Shown here: positions 41,401-52,316 of the stretch, piece by piece
Position numbering within the stretch: position 1 is the stretch's first letter
How the letters are laid out: each line of letters opens with the position of its first letter
Assembly: GCA_037178625.1 (NCBI GenBank)
Contig: CM074147.1
Coordinates: 1,054,001-1,118,000 of the forward strand
From: Skeletonema tropicum
Taxonomy: Eukaryota > Bacillariophyta > Thalassiosirophyceae > Thalassiosirales > Thalassiosiraceae
Reading direction: 5' to 3'
Length of the DNA stretch: 64,000 nt
Program-made: the position numbers and the translations under genes
The notes under the pieces: model-generated
Database searches by the model: none
What the model was told of the DNA's origin: nothing
Seen by the model: only the letters and a program-made list of their open reading frames with translations

Positions 41401-44400
41401 ATGAGTGACAACGAACCCGACTTCGGATCCGATTCCGACTCGGATGAAGAAGGACAAATTACCACCACTTCTACCAAGGTACCCACAAAGAAAAAGAAGC
41501 GCAAGAAGACTGCCGGATCATCATCATCGAAGCAGCCAGATAAAAAGCGTAGTAAGAAGCAAGAGAAGGGAGGAGGAGGGCTAATTGACGATGCGGCTGT
41601 GGAAAGTGGTGAGAGTGATGCAGAGGATGAGGGGGAGGAGAGTGATGATAATAATGATTATGAGGTGAGTGAAGTTGAGCTGAGCTGAGCTGAGTAGATC
41701 ATGTAGAAAGAAAATCATTGCCTTTCAATGTATTATTTAGATTGATTGCTCACATCTTGTGCACACGCACACTCTCCCAAAAAAATCTTAAAAAAACAGA
41801 GGGATGGATTCGTCGTAGACGATGCAGACGATGAACCAATCAAAAAACGTTCCAAGGCCACCGATGGTGACGGTCTCGAAGATTCCGATGATGACGACGA
41901 CGATGATGATGACGACGCCTCCGCCTCCTCCGACAAGAAACGGAAAAAATTACGAAAGATTCGTGCTCTCGATGAACTAGACGATGATGACTTGGCACTC
42001 ATCAATGAAGCCAAGGGTATCACCACCACTACCAAGGATGATGACGGAGATGAAGGGATGGATGATGATTATGGAGAAGAGACCAATCGACCTACTGTCA
42101 AGGCCAAGAGTGCCCAAGAATTATCACGGGGATTGTTTACGGGTGATACCGACAGTGAAGACGAGGGAGGTGGGAATAAAAAGAAATCCAAAAAGAAGCA
42201 GCAATCCTCTCTTCTGAACAAACAAAAATCGGGTAATAAACCAGAACGGTACGATGAAGATGGATTAGATGACTTTATTGAAGATGATACCGGATATGGA
42301 TTGGAAGATGATGATGATGACTATGGTCGTAATGGGGGTGGACTACGGGGGGATAAGGGTGCCATTAGTGAAGCACAAATCAATGAAGCCGAAGAGATTT
42401 TTGGTACGGATTATCTCGACTTTATGGATGGAGGGGGGGAGGAGGAGGAAGAGCCCCTGGATGAAGATTATGATCCCAATTCTGGGGGGAGGAAACGGAG
42501 AAAATCCAAATTCAAGGAGGCCGGTGTGGGTGTTGCTCTTGGTGTAGATAGTGATGAAGAAATTCAAGATGATAGTTCCGAAGACGATTCCGATGATGAT
42601 GATGATGACGATGCTGATTTATTTGGTGATGATGACATGGATGATATGGCGTACAAACAACGTGCCGAGGTGCTCAAACTCAAACGTGAAAAGAAACGTC
42701 TGGCACGTGAGGAACGCCGTCGGCAAAAGAGGGAACGTGTCGATGCCAAGCGTAAGGCACAGCTCCGTAGGGCATTTGAACCTGTCCAACTTGTGGAGAA
42801 TTTTTGTACCGAGAAGGATGATGCGATTCGGATGGCGGATTTACCGGAGAGGTATTATGATTGGTTGGAGGCCAAGAAGAGTAAGAAAAGTGGTACTGAT
42901 AGAAAGGTACTAGCGATTGGTGATGAGATTGATATGGAAGAAGAGGAGGAGGCCATGTGGATCATGAGTAAAATACCCGCCTTTTCGTCTGAAATTGCCA
43001 CCGCCGTCTCCAATGCCACTGCTGCTGCTGCTGCAGCAGCAGCTAGTTCGGCGGGGGGAGAAAATGCCATGGTACCCGACACAGATGATGTCATGGAAAA
43101 GGCAGATCGGACAATCATCGAATCCATCGTCTATGCCCTACGATACATGAGGGGTGAAAAGCTCGAACCAGAATTTATCAAACGTTACCGTATGGATATT
43201 GTTACCTCACCGGCAGTCCGTGACAATCTCTACCGTATCATGGATGAAGATTCCGAATGGGAACGTATGACGGAGGCCCGTACCAAGATTGAGGGTGTGT
43301 TGCAGTTGTTTAAGGAGGAGGAGGAGGAACCGGCTGTTCCAGGGGGTCCAGAGGTGGAACGTGCTGCTAGGTTGAAGGAAAAATTCAAGATTGCGGAAGA
43401 AAAGTTGAATGATACGGTGGAACAGGAGAGAAAAGTTCAAGAACAATTAGATGAATTGGACAAGCCAAAGGAAAAGGGAAATGATGATGATGACGACGAC
43501 GATGATTTGTTTGGAGATGATGATGAAGATGATGAGGCAGTAAGTTTTTCAATATCGGGAAACTATTTCTCTTGTCTTTTTCAGGTGAATTTCATACTCA
43601 TCTTGTGCCTAATGTACTCCTTTTTCTAATTAGGCAAAAGCAGCAAAAGAAGAGAAGAAAGTAACTCTCAAGAACCACCTCAACACGCTCAATACTCTCC
43701 TTAGCACACAAGCAGAAGAAGTGGCTCGTCTCGACACTACTTTTCATGAGGCGGAAGCGGCTGCTAATGCTGCCATTGCTTCATCCTCTCAAGGAAATGG
43801 AAATTCCGAATCCATATCTGAGGAAAGTATGGCGAAAATGTGCCGTGACAAGTTGTGGCATTACGGTGACTATTCTCAGTATGCGTCTAGTATGACTGAA
43901 TATCGTCACATTATGGATATGAAAGGATATCTTAATTTGATTAAGGAGGGAAATGAAGCTATCAAAGACAAAGCAGCACACATTGGCGGCGTGTCGTCTT
44001 CCAACAAGGACAAAAAGAAGCGCAGTCGAAGGTTTGATTGGGATTATTACCGAACTTGCGTCTCTGAGGGTTTGCGGGGTGTCTGCTATAAATTTGTACT
44101 CCCTCCATTTCGTGTGGGTATCAAGCTAGAGGAAACCCTCACGGCTGCGGGTGGGTTTAGCTATGATAAAGTCTTGCCAGGGGATGATAATGAGGATGAA
44201 ATGGGTGATCCTAGCCAATGGACTTCACCGGTCATCGAGGGACCCAGTCCCAAGGAATTTGCAGACGAACTCGTCGGGAAAGGGGAACTCGTCATGCTTT
44301 CCAACCCTCGGGAGGGTGCTGATTGGGACAAGACGCCCGAGATGAATGACCCTTTGCGTGCGTGTCGCTATGTCGCTGCCATGGAACTTGCCCAGGAACC

Positions 44401-47400
44401 GCGTATCCGTCGTCAATTACGAGCCATTTATCGTGACCAGGCCGTCATCACCACAAGACCCACTACAAAAGGCATGGGAGCAATTGATGCATTCCATGAA
44501 TATTATGGCCTTCACCTGATCCGTGATAAGCCAGTTAAGGAACACTTTCCTCCTGATGATGCCGAGCTAGAAAGGAGAAGGGCCCATCTGAACGCTGATG
44601 AGTTGAAGGAACTTGATACAGAATTGAAGAAACGGGAGTCTAATAGCTGTATTCAATACCTTAATTTGCTCAAGGCCGAAAGGAGTGGTGACATAACTGT
44701 GCAGGTGCACTTGCCATTCGTTAGCACTGATATCGCAGACGCAAGTACTCCTTGGTATAAACTCCCCGCTGACAAACGAGGCCGTGATCGTCAGAATGTT
44801 GCGAGATTCATGGAGATGCTGGAACGTGTGTACTTACCAGCAAATGGAGATACTGATGAGTGGAACGAGGAACGTCGGAAAATATTGAAAATGGCCTTGG
44901 TGAATTATCTCTTGCCACAGTTTGAGGCTGAGACAAGACGTGATTTGAAGGATGCTTCCACACGTATTGGAGTTGAAGCCTCTGCCCAAAACCTCAACAC
45001 CATGGCCATGACAGGACCCTACCGCCCTTCACATTTGCTAGGAGAGAGCCGCTTCATTGTCCCGACAAACGAACTTCCCATTGTTGGCGTTTGCTCATCG
45101 AATGATGCCAAAGATGGAACGTTCCTCGCTGCAGTCAACGAAAAGGGTGAATTGAGCGATCATTTAGCAATCCCCGGTGGAACCAGTGTTACATCTGATA
45201 AGATGCGTGAGAAGGTCATCACTTTCCTTATGCAAACGCGTCCTGCAGCTATTGTTGTTGGTTCTGGTGGTGGCGTTTCGAGTCGAGCTACGACTAGAAA
45301 ATTGGCGGAAGTTCTTACTCAAGCTACTGAGCGTTGGAACAATCGTTTGATTCAGGGGCAAGATGAAGATGATGAAGATTTTGAAGAGCGTATGCTGGCC
45401 TTTAATCAGATGCATCCGAATCATAATGACGAAGATGAGGACATAGACTGGAAGTGCAATGTAGACATTGTCGATGATAATGTAGCACAGTTGTTTGGAA
45501 GGAGCGTGCGAGGGAAGAAAGAATTTCCTGATACTGCTGTCAACTTGAAAGTTGCCATTGCTACGGCTAGGTGGGCGAAAGATCCACTTTCAGAATTGGC
45601 GTATACCTGGAGTGCTGCAAGTGATGCTGGGGTGTTTGGAACTGAAATGCTCTTTCTGAATGTACATCCTCTGCAGAGGCTCCTGCCAAAGCCGCTCTTG
45701 CTACGTGAGTTCGAACGAGTTCTCTGCAACGTAGTCGCGAGTGTTGGTGTCGACCTTTACGGTGCATGCAAATTCGATCACCTACATGGACTGCTGTCTT
45801 TTGTCCCCGGATTGGGACCCCGAAAAGCCAACAATTTGAAACAAAGCGTGGCTCGCATTGGTGGTGCTGTTTCAAGTAGAAGATCAATTTTGGCAAAGAG
45901 ACTGCTTGGACCAATTGTGTACAACAATTCTGTTGCATTTCTCAGGATCCGGGCAACTGATGAATTGCAGGATCACTTGATTCATCCTCTTGACGACTCT
46001 CGCTGCCATCCAGATGTATATCAGCGCAACAAATGGGCCGTCAAAATTGCTGTGGATGCACTTGAACTTGGAGACAGTGCTGCGGGTGATAATGATGAAT
46101 ATGCCATTTCCGCCATCCGTGACGTCATGCAAAATTCTCAGGCCGAAGTGGAAAGGCTTTACAATGAAACCAAGAAAGAGTGGGAAAATGTTTATGGCCC
46201 AACGTTCGTTGTTGACTCATGGGAACCCAGAACATCTGTACCGACAGAGCGTTGGCGTGACAAAGTCGAGGAGCTTGATTTGGAGACATTCGCAGAAATG
46301 ATTCAGCAGAGCGGTCTTGGAAAATGGCTCTCGCACTTGAATATGGTGAAATGGGAATACCGCCTTCCTTTCCAGGATCCAAGGAAACCGATGGTGCCAC
46401 CAACTGGCGAGACGTTATTCAGACTTCTCACTGGCGAGACTGACGCAACTCTTTGTCCCGGTAAGGAAGTGACGGGTAAAGTGATGAAGAATGGTGACTT
46501 TGGATCTCAGGTAAAACTTGAAGGAGATGTCCCTGGTTTCATTCCACTCCGAAACATCGCAGACGATCACGTTGAGTCTGCTGAAGACTTTGTACAAGTT
46601 GGCACTGTAGTTACGGCCCTCATCACCCAAGTAAAGATGGAACACATGTGCGTCGATCTGTCCTTGAAGAAGGAAGACTTCAAGAAGAAGTCGAGTGAAT
46701 GGGAACGGCCTCAGAGCCTCCCACCTTTGGACGATCATTTTGATAGAGCTGCAGCACTCACTATTGACGAGGAGAAAGATAAGGAGCGTCAAGCTCGACT
46801 AGATGCAATGAGACTCACTGTCGATACCACGAATCGTGGCGACGGCGAAGCTGGTGCTGATGGGCAGCCAGTTAGACGCTCTGGGAAAGTCACCAGACGT
46901 GCATGTGCCCACCCTGCCTTCCGTAATGCCAAACACGATGAAGTCGATCGTGAACTCAATGAAGCAGGGGATGCAATGGTGGGAGAGGCTCTCATTAGGC
47001 CTAGCAACAAGTCTTGTGACTCATTGGCAATTCATTGGATGGTCCGTCCCGGATGTATCAAGGTGATTGAAGTTCTTGAACAGGACAAGGACACAGATGC
47101 TAGCATCGGTAATAAATTGTTCATCAAGAAAGAGGTGTACGAGAGTATTGATGAACTGTTGGGCAGATACATTGCCCCAATGAATGACCGGGTCGAAGAG
47201 GTGTTGCATCATCGAAAATTCTTGGATAGCCTTGAGGATGAAGTCGATACCAAATTGGAGACAATGAAAAGGGCGCAACCTCAGGGTGTGTTTTACTTTA
47301 TTTGTTGGAGTGAGAGTTACCCCGGTTACGTGTCGCTGCGTTTTATTATGAGCAAGACACCAAGGCATCACACGATTGGTGTTTCACCCGAAGGCTTTGT

Positions 47401-47701
47401 ATGGGGTCCCAAGACGTACAGCAGCATGGATAGACTGATGAACGACTTCAAGAAGAATCCTGCTGGTCCGGGAGCAAAAGTGCAGAATAACCGCCCAGGC
47501 GGCTCTTCTAGCTCTATGAATTCGAGGGCGACTGGGGCAGGAGTTAGAACAGACGACAGTAGGCAGTCGCGTTGGGGAGCTAGGAGCAATGCACCTCCGA
47601 GCAGGTGGGGCAATTCGATACCCCCTCCAATGCCTCCACCTGGACCCCCTCCTAACTTTGCGCCTCCTCCGGGACAGCCACCCACTTTTGCTCCTCGCTA
47701 G
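41401..47701 (+). CDS. SPT6: Transcription elongation factor / histone chaperone SPT6
   Basis: Three exons: 41401-41664, 41800-43539, 43634-47701; introns of 135 bp (GTGAGT...CAG) and 94 bp (GTAAGT...TAG), both phase 0, giving about 2,023 residues. The order of parts is that of SPT6: a very acidic N-terminus (residues 1-330 with Asp/Glu runs), helical core, RNase H-like YqgF region (about 1,140-1,360), helix-hairpin-helix FVPGLGPRKANNL (about 1,390), S1 domain (GKVMKNGDFGSQVKLEGDVPG, about 1,610-1,690) and tandem SH2 (AHPAFRNA..., IHWMVRPGCIKVIEV, about 1,760-1,960). SPT6 travels with RNA polymerase II and restores nucleosomes. The C-terminus is Pro/Gly-rich with SRWG repeats. It is longer than animal SPT6, mainly through acidic insertions. 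Confidence 0.95.
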
Positions 47702-48140
47702 AGATAGAGAGAGCTTTGTGTGGGGAATTGCTCATGCTGATGCCTTGAATTGGATAACCTCTGATGAGAAAAGCAGAATCTACAAGTCGTAACAGATAAG
47801 AATAAAGTTTAACAGCTTGACAACAGCAAGTAAATCTCCTCTTGGCTGGCACGAGTTTCAATTACAGCACTGCATTCGATATGTATTTAGAAGTACTAGA
47901 GATAAGAGAGAGAGTGAAACGATCTTGAAACGATGATGAAGATGATACTTTCGTCGTTTCTCCCCTTTTCTCCGTTGCCTCCATTTTCGATTTAAACGTA
48001 GGAATTAGTATCACCTACCTCTGCAATCAACCCAGCCATCGGCGCCATCCAGCAGCAAAATACGGCAAACTTACTAATTACTAATCTACTCTCTCTTGGA
48101 CGCCTGTAATTGCATCCTGCTTGTCCTAAAACAAATAACT
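47702..48140. other. Intergenic between SPT6 and LRR_5 gene
   Basis: About 440 bp without a gene. AAACGTAGGAATTAGTATCACC at about 47995-48016 resembles the CCTACGTA sites upstream of other genes here, about 130 bp before the LRR start. Confidence 0.4.
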
Positions 48141-49112
48141 ATGGCGGAACACGCAGAAGACGATAATGATGGGAATATTTTTGTGTATAGAGGAGGCCGA
48201 GCGCCTCACCATGTCACTCATGTCATCATCGATAAATCCGTCGACGAGATTGAGGATCACGCGTTCTTGTTGTGCAAGCGTTTGGTCAAGGTTGAGACTC
48301 ACGATGGCATTAGAAAAGTTGGGAGGTTTGCTTTCTGCCGATGCAAATCTTTGCCGCAGATAAATCTTGAATCTGTATCTGAAATTAGTTCTGAAGCATT
48401 TCAAGTATGTCCAAATCTGGTGGATGTAGTGGTTGGTGATGTTCTGGAAACAATTGGTGAACACGCATTTTCACATTGCACCTCTCTAACGCATCTCAAT
48501 CTCCCATCGATCGTCACCATCGAAGCCGGAGCTTTTGGTTTTTGCAAACGCCTGAGAGATATTGAGTTCTCGGAACAACTTGAAGCAATTGAAGAATTTG
48601 CATTCCGGTACTGTGATCGCATCCAGCGCATCGCCATCCCACTGAAGAGGCATCTGTTTGCAATTGACCATGATTTTCAAAAATATAACCAGTTTGACTA
48701 CTGTTATCAGCTAGCAACAGTTGATCTTGTGGGGGGGATTCACAAAACTGTTGCCTCATTGCACATGGACAGTTGGAGGACTGAAATGATTACAGAAATC
48801 AATCGAATCAATCAGGTTCTTCCCAACACATCTTCCATTGAAAAGACGGAAGTAATTGCACAATGGATGGAATTGGTCCTCGACAGGATGGATTTTTACG
48901 AAGCCGAGCACAACAACTATGTCAAGGAGGGAGTAACTTTGTTGGAACTTGCTCTCTGGAAGGCCAAACTTGGTGAAATGGAAGAGAGTTCTGCTGAGGG
49001 ACGAGCAAAGAAGGCCACTATAGATGCCGAAGGTGCAAGGAAGGGAGGACGTATTACAAGCGGTGCTTATATAGTGATCAAGAATGTGCTCCCTTTCCTG
49101 CAGTTAGAATGA
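48141..49112 (+). CDS. LRR_5 protein B
   Basis: The start is set at ATG 48141 because MAEHAEDDNDGNIFVYRGGRAP aligns with the first residue of its paralogues; the open frame extends 15 codons further up without an ATG. It has 323 residues: signature, LRR_5 units (AFLLCKRL, AFCRCKSL, AFQVCPNL, AFSHCTSL, AFGFCKRL, AFRYCDRI), linker VGGIHKTVASLHMDSW, helices, LLELALWKAKLGE and the tail SGAYIVIKNVLPFLQLE, where the usual CGA reads SGA. From residue about 108 it is closer to the gene at 51156 than that gene is to LRR_5 protein A. Convergent with the RNI-type gene that follows. Confidence 0.88.
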   Translation: MAEHAEDDNDGNIFVYRGGRAPHHVTHVIIDKSVDEIEDHAFLLCKRLVKVETHDGIRKVGRFAFCRCKSLPQINLESVSEISSEAFQVCPNLVDVVVGDVLETIGEHAFSHCTSLTHLNLPSIVTIEAGAFGFCKRLRDIEFSEQLEAIEEFAFRYCDRIQRIAIPLKRHLFAIDHDFQKYNQFDYCYQLATVDLVGGIHKTVASLHMDSWRTEMITEINRINQVLPNTSSIEKTEVIAQWMELVLDRMDFYEAEHNNYVKEGVTLLELALWKAKLGEMEESSAEGRAKKATIDAEGARKGGRITSGAYIVIKNVLPFLQLE

Positions 49113-49273
49113 TTGCATATAAAGATGGTTTGGCGAGCTCGTAAACATTGCATGTTATTTGAAGAACACGAGAGGAGTAAAATTGTTTCTATTGTCCAAG
49201 TCCAAGCCAAATGTAAATGTAAATCTATTCTTCACGTAAGTGTAAATGTATTATTTTGTATTGTTGTATAATT

Positions 49274-49885
49274 TCAGCGCCTAAGCCGTTTCAAAGCAGA
49301 TCTTTCAATCTTCTCTGCCTTCTCGAACCCCTTCTCCGCCTTCTGAAGCATCAGTGGAAGTTTTCTTTTCTCAGCTTCCAACCTTTGCTTTTGCAACCTT
49401 TGCCTTTTGGGTTGACTTTCGTTCAACACATTCGTCCAGTACCCATCTGAAATCAGCAGAGGCATGCCATGAACGAATTTGTACATTGCCGTCAGCTCTC
49501 TGCGTCGCAATGAGGGAGCCCATTCTTTCCATACCCCCACTCCTTCGCCGCAAAGCTGAATACTTTTTCTGAACCATCCTATCACCCAAGGAAGCAACTT
49601 TAGTTTGTAATCAAAAAGAGGCTCCATATCGAGGTCAGGATGACTCATGAAAATCTTGCACCTTGTCAAAGATTGCATGGAGATTTTTTTGTTCCTCATC
49701 GTATCATCCTTTTGGGCTGCTGCATTCATTTCAAGAAGGTCGGTGACAAATGGACGAGAATCAAACATGCCATTGGGAGCACCAACATGTATGCGTGTCA
49801 GGGTATGATTTGACATGTATGTATTGTTGACACTGGAAGTATCACATAAAAGCTTGGAAAAAGCAGACCGCCCCGCGTCTGTCAT
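49274..49885 (-). CDS. RNI-type leucine-rich repeat protein, 3' part, copy 2
   Basis: Identical in all 203 residues to the 35439-36050 frame. It overlaps the upstream frame by the same ATGA. It carries the last-repeat segment (SKLLCDTSSVNNTYMSNHTL), a helical region and a basic coiled-coil tail. Best read as the C-terminal part of the gene that starts at 50859. Confidence 0.7.
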   Translation of the reverse strand: MTDAGRSAFSKLLCDTSSVNNTYMSNHTLTRIHVGAPNGMFDSRPFVTDLLEMNAAAQKDDTMRNKKISMQSLTRCKIFMSHPDLDMEPLFDYKLKLLPWVIGWFRKSIQLCGEGVGVWKEWAPSLRRRELTAMYKFVHGMPLLISDGYWTNVLNESQPKRQRLQKQRLEAEKRKLPLMLQKAEKGFEKAEKIERSALKRLRR

Positions 49886-50859
49886 GTTGCGCTCTGATTC
49901 TCATGATCGTAATGACGAGGCAAGTCTAACGTGGTGATCGATTTGTTGCCTTTCAGTGCGTCTGCCAAAGCTGATGCTTCTTCATCACACAACCTCAATC
50001 TCACGGATAGATAGTCCAAACGGCAGCCATCTGACTGCAAGAAAGGCGATAAAGATCTCAAACCTACGGCTGTGATCGGATCAGAAATGGAGAGCCGTTC
50101 TAGATTGTTGCTGCTGCATAAGCCAGGCACCAATGCCTGTATAACTACATCATCAATGTCATTGTCAGGAACATACAGATTTGTCAAGTTCGAGTTTCTT
50201 TCTCTCAAAAGGGCCCCTAATGCCTCGCAACTAATCCTCCCAATGTTGTTGCCTTCACAAATCAGTACTTCAAGCTGTGGTTGTGTCACGAGCGCTTGAA
50301 CAATGTCTGCGAAGCCCTCATCTCCCAGATTATTGCTGCTAAAGGCAAGCGACGTCAGAGAATTCACTTCACGCTGACTCAATGCTAATGCCAACTCACG
50401 TGCACACTCGCGTCCAATCTCGCAATGGTACAAACTGATCATAGTGAGATTGTCGTTCTCTCTGAAAAAAGAGCAGAGGTTCTGTAAGCCTATATCAGTA
50501 CCAAATCCTTGGAATGAAAAAACACTTAACGATCGGTTGTAACTGACACCTTCAACTAATGCACCGATTTGATCTCTCTCTTCGGGCAATTTCATTCTAA
50601 GATCATCCAATGATTGATTTCTCCCAATGAAATATCCCAACCAACTCAAGTTGTCCCCTTCCCTCATAATGAACTCGTTCGATGCGATGATATCAAATTC
50701 TTCAACATCATCATCCTCTTCATCCTCAATATAGAGTGTTGTGTTCTTCTCCCAGATGTTGCCTCGAAGTCGTCGAAGCACTTCCGCATTCATTCTCGAT
50801 GATGTGATATCCTCCAAATTGATATCTCTGGCCAGCGCATCGCGTCTCTTCATATCCAT
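49882..50859 (-). CDS. RNI-type leucine-rich repeat protein, 5' part, copy 2
   Basis: A 325-residue frame from ATG 50859 that differs from copy 1 at only about six residues: F to L at 15, E to D near 70, D to E in CARELAL, and WTEPH to VTQPQ in one repeat. The cluster of changes in that one repeat, at a solvent-face position, stands out against otherwise identical sequence. It ends with the same ATGA overlap into the next frame. Divergent from the LRR_5 gene at 51156 across a 296-bp promoter region. Confidence 0.75.
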   Translation of the reverse strand: MDMKRRDALARDINLEDITSSRMNAEVLRRLRGNIWEKNTTLYIEDEEDDDVEEFDIIASNEFIMREGDNLSWLGYFIGRNQSLDDLRMKLPEERDQIGALVEGVSYNRSLSVFSFQGFGTDIGLQNLCSFFRENDNLTMISLYHCEIGRECARELALALSQREVNSLTSLAFSSNNLGDEGFADIVQALVTQPQLEVLICEGNNIGRISCEALGALLRERNSNLTNLYVPDNDIDDVVIQALVPGLCSSNNLERLSISDPITAVGLRSLSPFLQSDGCRLDYLSVRLRLCDEEASALADALKGNKSITTLDLPRHYDHENQSAT

Positions 50860-51155
50860 CTTTTCTTATCTTCAGCGCCGCAGGTGCTATTCTTGAGAGA
50901 CGCTCAACCACACCAACAGTAGAGTTAGTACTATCAAGAGCAAGAGTAAATAATAGCGTGATGGCAATCAGGCAGCTTTATGATTGCACTATTTGAGAAC
51001 TTCTAATCCTATTTACCATACGTAGCGATACGTAGGAATTTGGTATCACCTCGCCTCTCACAACAATGACAGCGAGCACAGGCTATCTATATCATTCACA
51101 TAAATAAAAGCATACTACTAGGCAAACATAAATACATCGTCGAGCCCAACGAATC
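50860..51155. promoter_or_regulatory. Divergent promoter region, copy 2
   Basis: Inverted copy of 34169-34464, lying between the RNI-type gene (minus) and the LRR_5 gene (plus). Same length and same double TACGTA core at about 51014-51036. Both target genes therefore retain their entire upstream region after duplication. Confidence 0.5.
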
Positions 51156-52133
51156 ATGGCGGACCACGCCGTTGAAGACAATTACTTCGATGGGGATATT
51201 TTTGTGTACAGAGGAGGCCGAGCGCCTCAGCATGTTACACACGTCCGCATTGATAAATCCGTCGATGTGATTGAGGATGACGCGTTCAGAGATTGTGAAC
51301 GTTTGGTGCACGTAGACACTCATGATGGTATCAGAAAAGTAGGGTGGTGTGCTTTCTGGAATTGTAAACTTTTAGGGCGGATTAATCTCAAATCTGTTCG
51401 CATAATCAACGACCGTGCATTTTATTTATGTGAAAATCTGGCGGATGTGGAGTTTGGTGACGAGTTGGAAACAATTGGAAAATTTGCGTTTGCCCATTGC
51501 ACTTCTCTAACGCATCTCAAGCTCCCATCGATCGTCACCATCGAAGGTGACGCATTCTTCTTTTGCAGTGCCCTAATTGAAATTGTGTTGTCTGAAAGAC
51601 TTGAAACAATCGGTTCAAGTGCATTTTGGGACAATAAGCAACTTCGACGCATTGCCATCCCACTGAAGAGAGATCTGTTTGTACAAAATGACATATACCT
51701 GAGATATTTCCAGTTTACAGGATGTGAACAATTAGTAACAGTTGACCGTGAAGGAGGGATTCACAAAACTGTTGCCTCGTTGCACATGGACAGTTGGAGG
51801 ACTGAAATGATTGCAGAAATCGATCGAATCAATCAGTCTCTCCCCAACACACCTTCCAATGAAAAGACCGATGAAATACGACAATGGATGGAATCGGTCC
51901 TCGACCAATTCGATCATTACAAAGCTGAACACTACAGATATGTGAAGGAGGGAATTACTTTACTGGAACTTGCTCTCTGGAAGGCCAAACTTGGTGAAAA
52001 AGATGAGAACTGTGGAGAGGGGAGAACAAAGAAGGCCAAGATAGATGCCGAAAGTGCAAGGAGAGAGAGACGCATAACATGTGGTGCTGATACGGTGATA
52101 AAGAATGCACTTCTATTTTTGCAATTGGAGTGA
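51156..52133 (+). CDS. LRR_5 protein C, chimeric relative of protein A
   Basis: One exon, 325 residues, ATG 51156. Residues 1-108 match protein A (33197-34168) except for W to G in IRKVGWCAF. At ETIG the match stops within two bases and the rest resembles protein B (FAHCTSLTHLKLPSIVTIEGDAF against FSHCTSLTHLNLPSIVTIEAGAF), with tail ITCGADTVIKNALLFLQLE. The breakpoint coincides with the end of the 2.33-kb inverted repeat. The gene looks intact and keeps the complete upstream region. The simplest reading is recombination or conversion between family members inside the LRR array. Confidence 0.88.
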   Translation: MADHAVEDNYFDGDIFVYRGGRAPQHVTHVRIDKSVDVIEDDAFRDCERLVHVDTHDGIRKVGWCAFWNCKLLGRINLKSVRIINDRAFYLCENLADVEFGDELETIGKFAFAHCTSLTHLKLPSIVTIEGDAFFFCSALIEIVLSERLETIGSSAFWDNKQLRRIAIPLKRDLFVQNDIYLRYFQFTGCEQLVTVDREGGIHKTVASLHMDSWRTEMIAEIDRINQSLPNTPSNEKTDEIRQWMESVLDQFDHYKAEHYRYVKEGITLLELALWKAKLGEKDENCGEGRTKKAKIDAESARRERRITCGADTVIKNALLFLQLE

Positions 52134-52316
52134 GCGCACAGAGGATCAGCTTGAAAGTGGTTTGGGAGTGTTTGCAACAAGGCACACGCCAGTGTGTTCG
52201 CTTCGACACGATGCGAACCCTAAAACCTGAGACCCACCCAATGCACTGCCGTAGATGCTCATAAGAACGAAACAAACGAAAGTAATCAACAGAAAATACA
52301 GACAAAATCATATGTA

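Larger units (their letters stand above)
49142..51480 (-). repeat. 2.33-kb inverted repeat, right arm (partner 33844-36177)
   Basis: Reverse complement of the left arm with few changes. It contains copy 2 of the RNI-type LRR gene, the divergent promoter and the first third of the LRR_5 gene at 51156. Thirteen kilobases of unrelated single-copy DNA including SPT6 and the glycosyltransferase lie between the arms. Confidence 0.9.

Noticed and set aside
41685..41700. GAGCT repeats in SPT6 intron 1 as a regulatory element
   Set aside because: A run of only about four short units just after the donor; simple slippage explains it.
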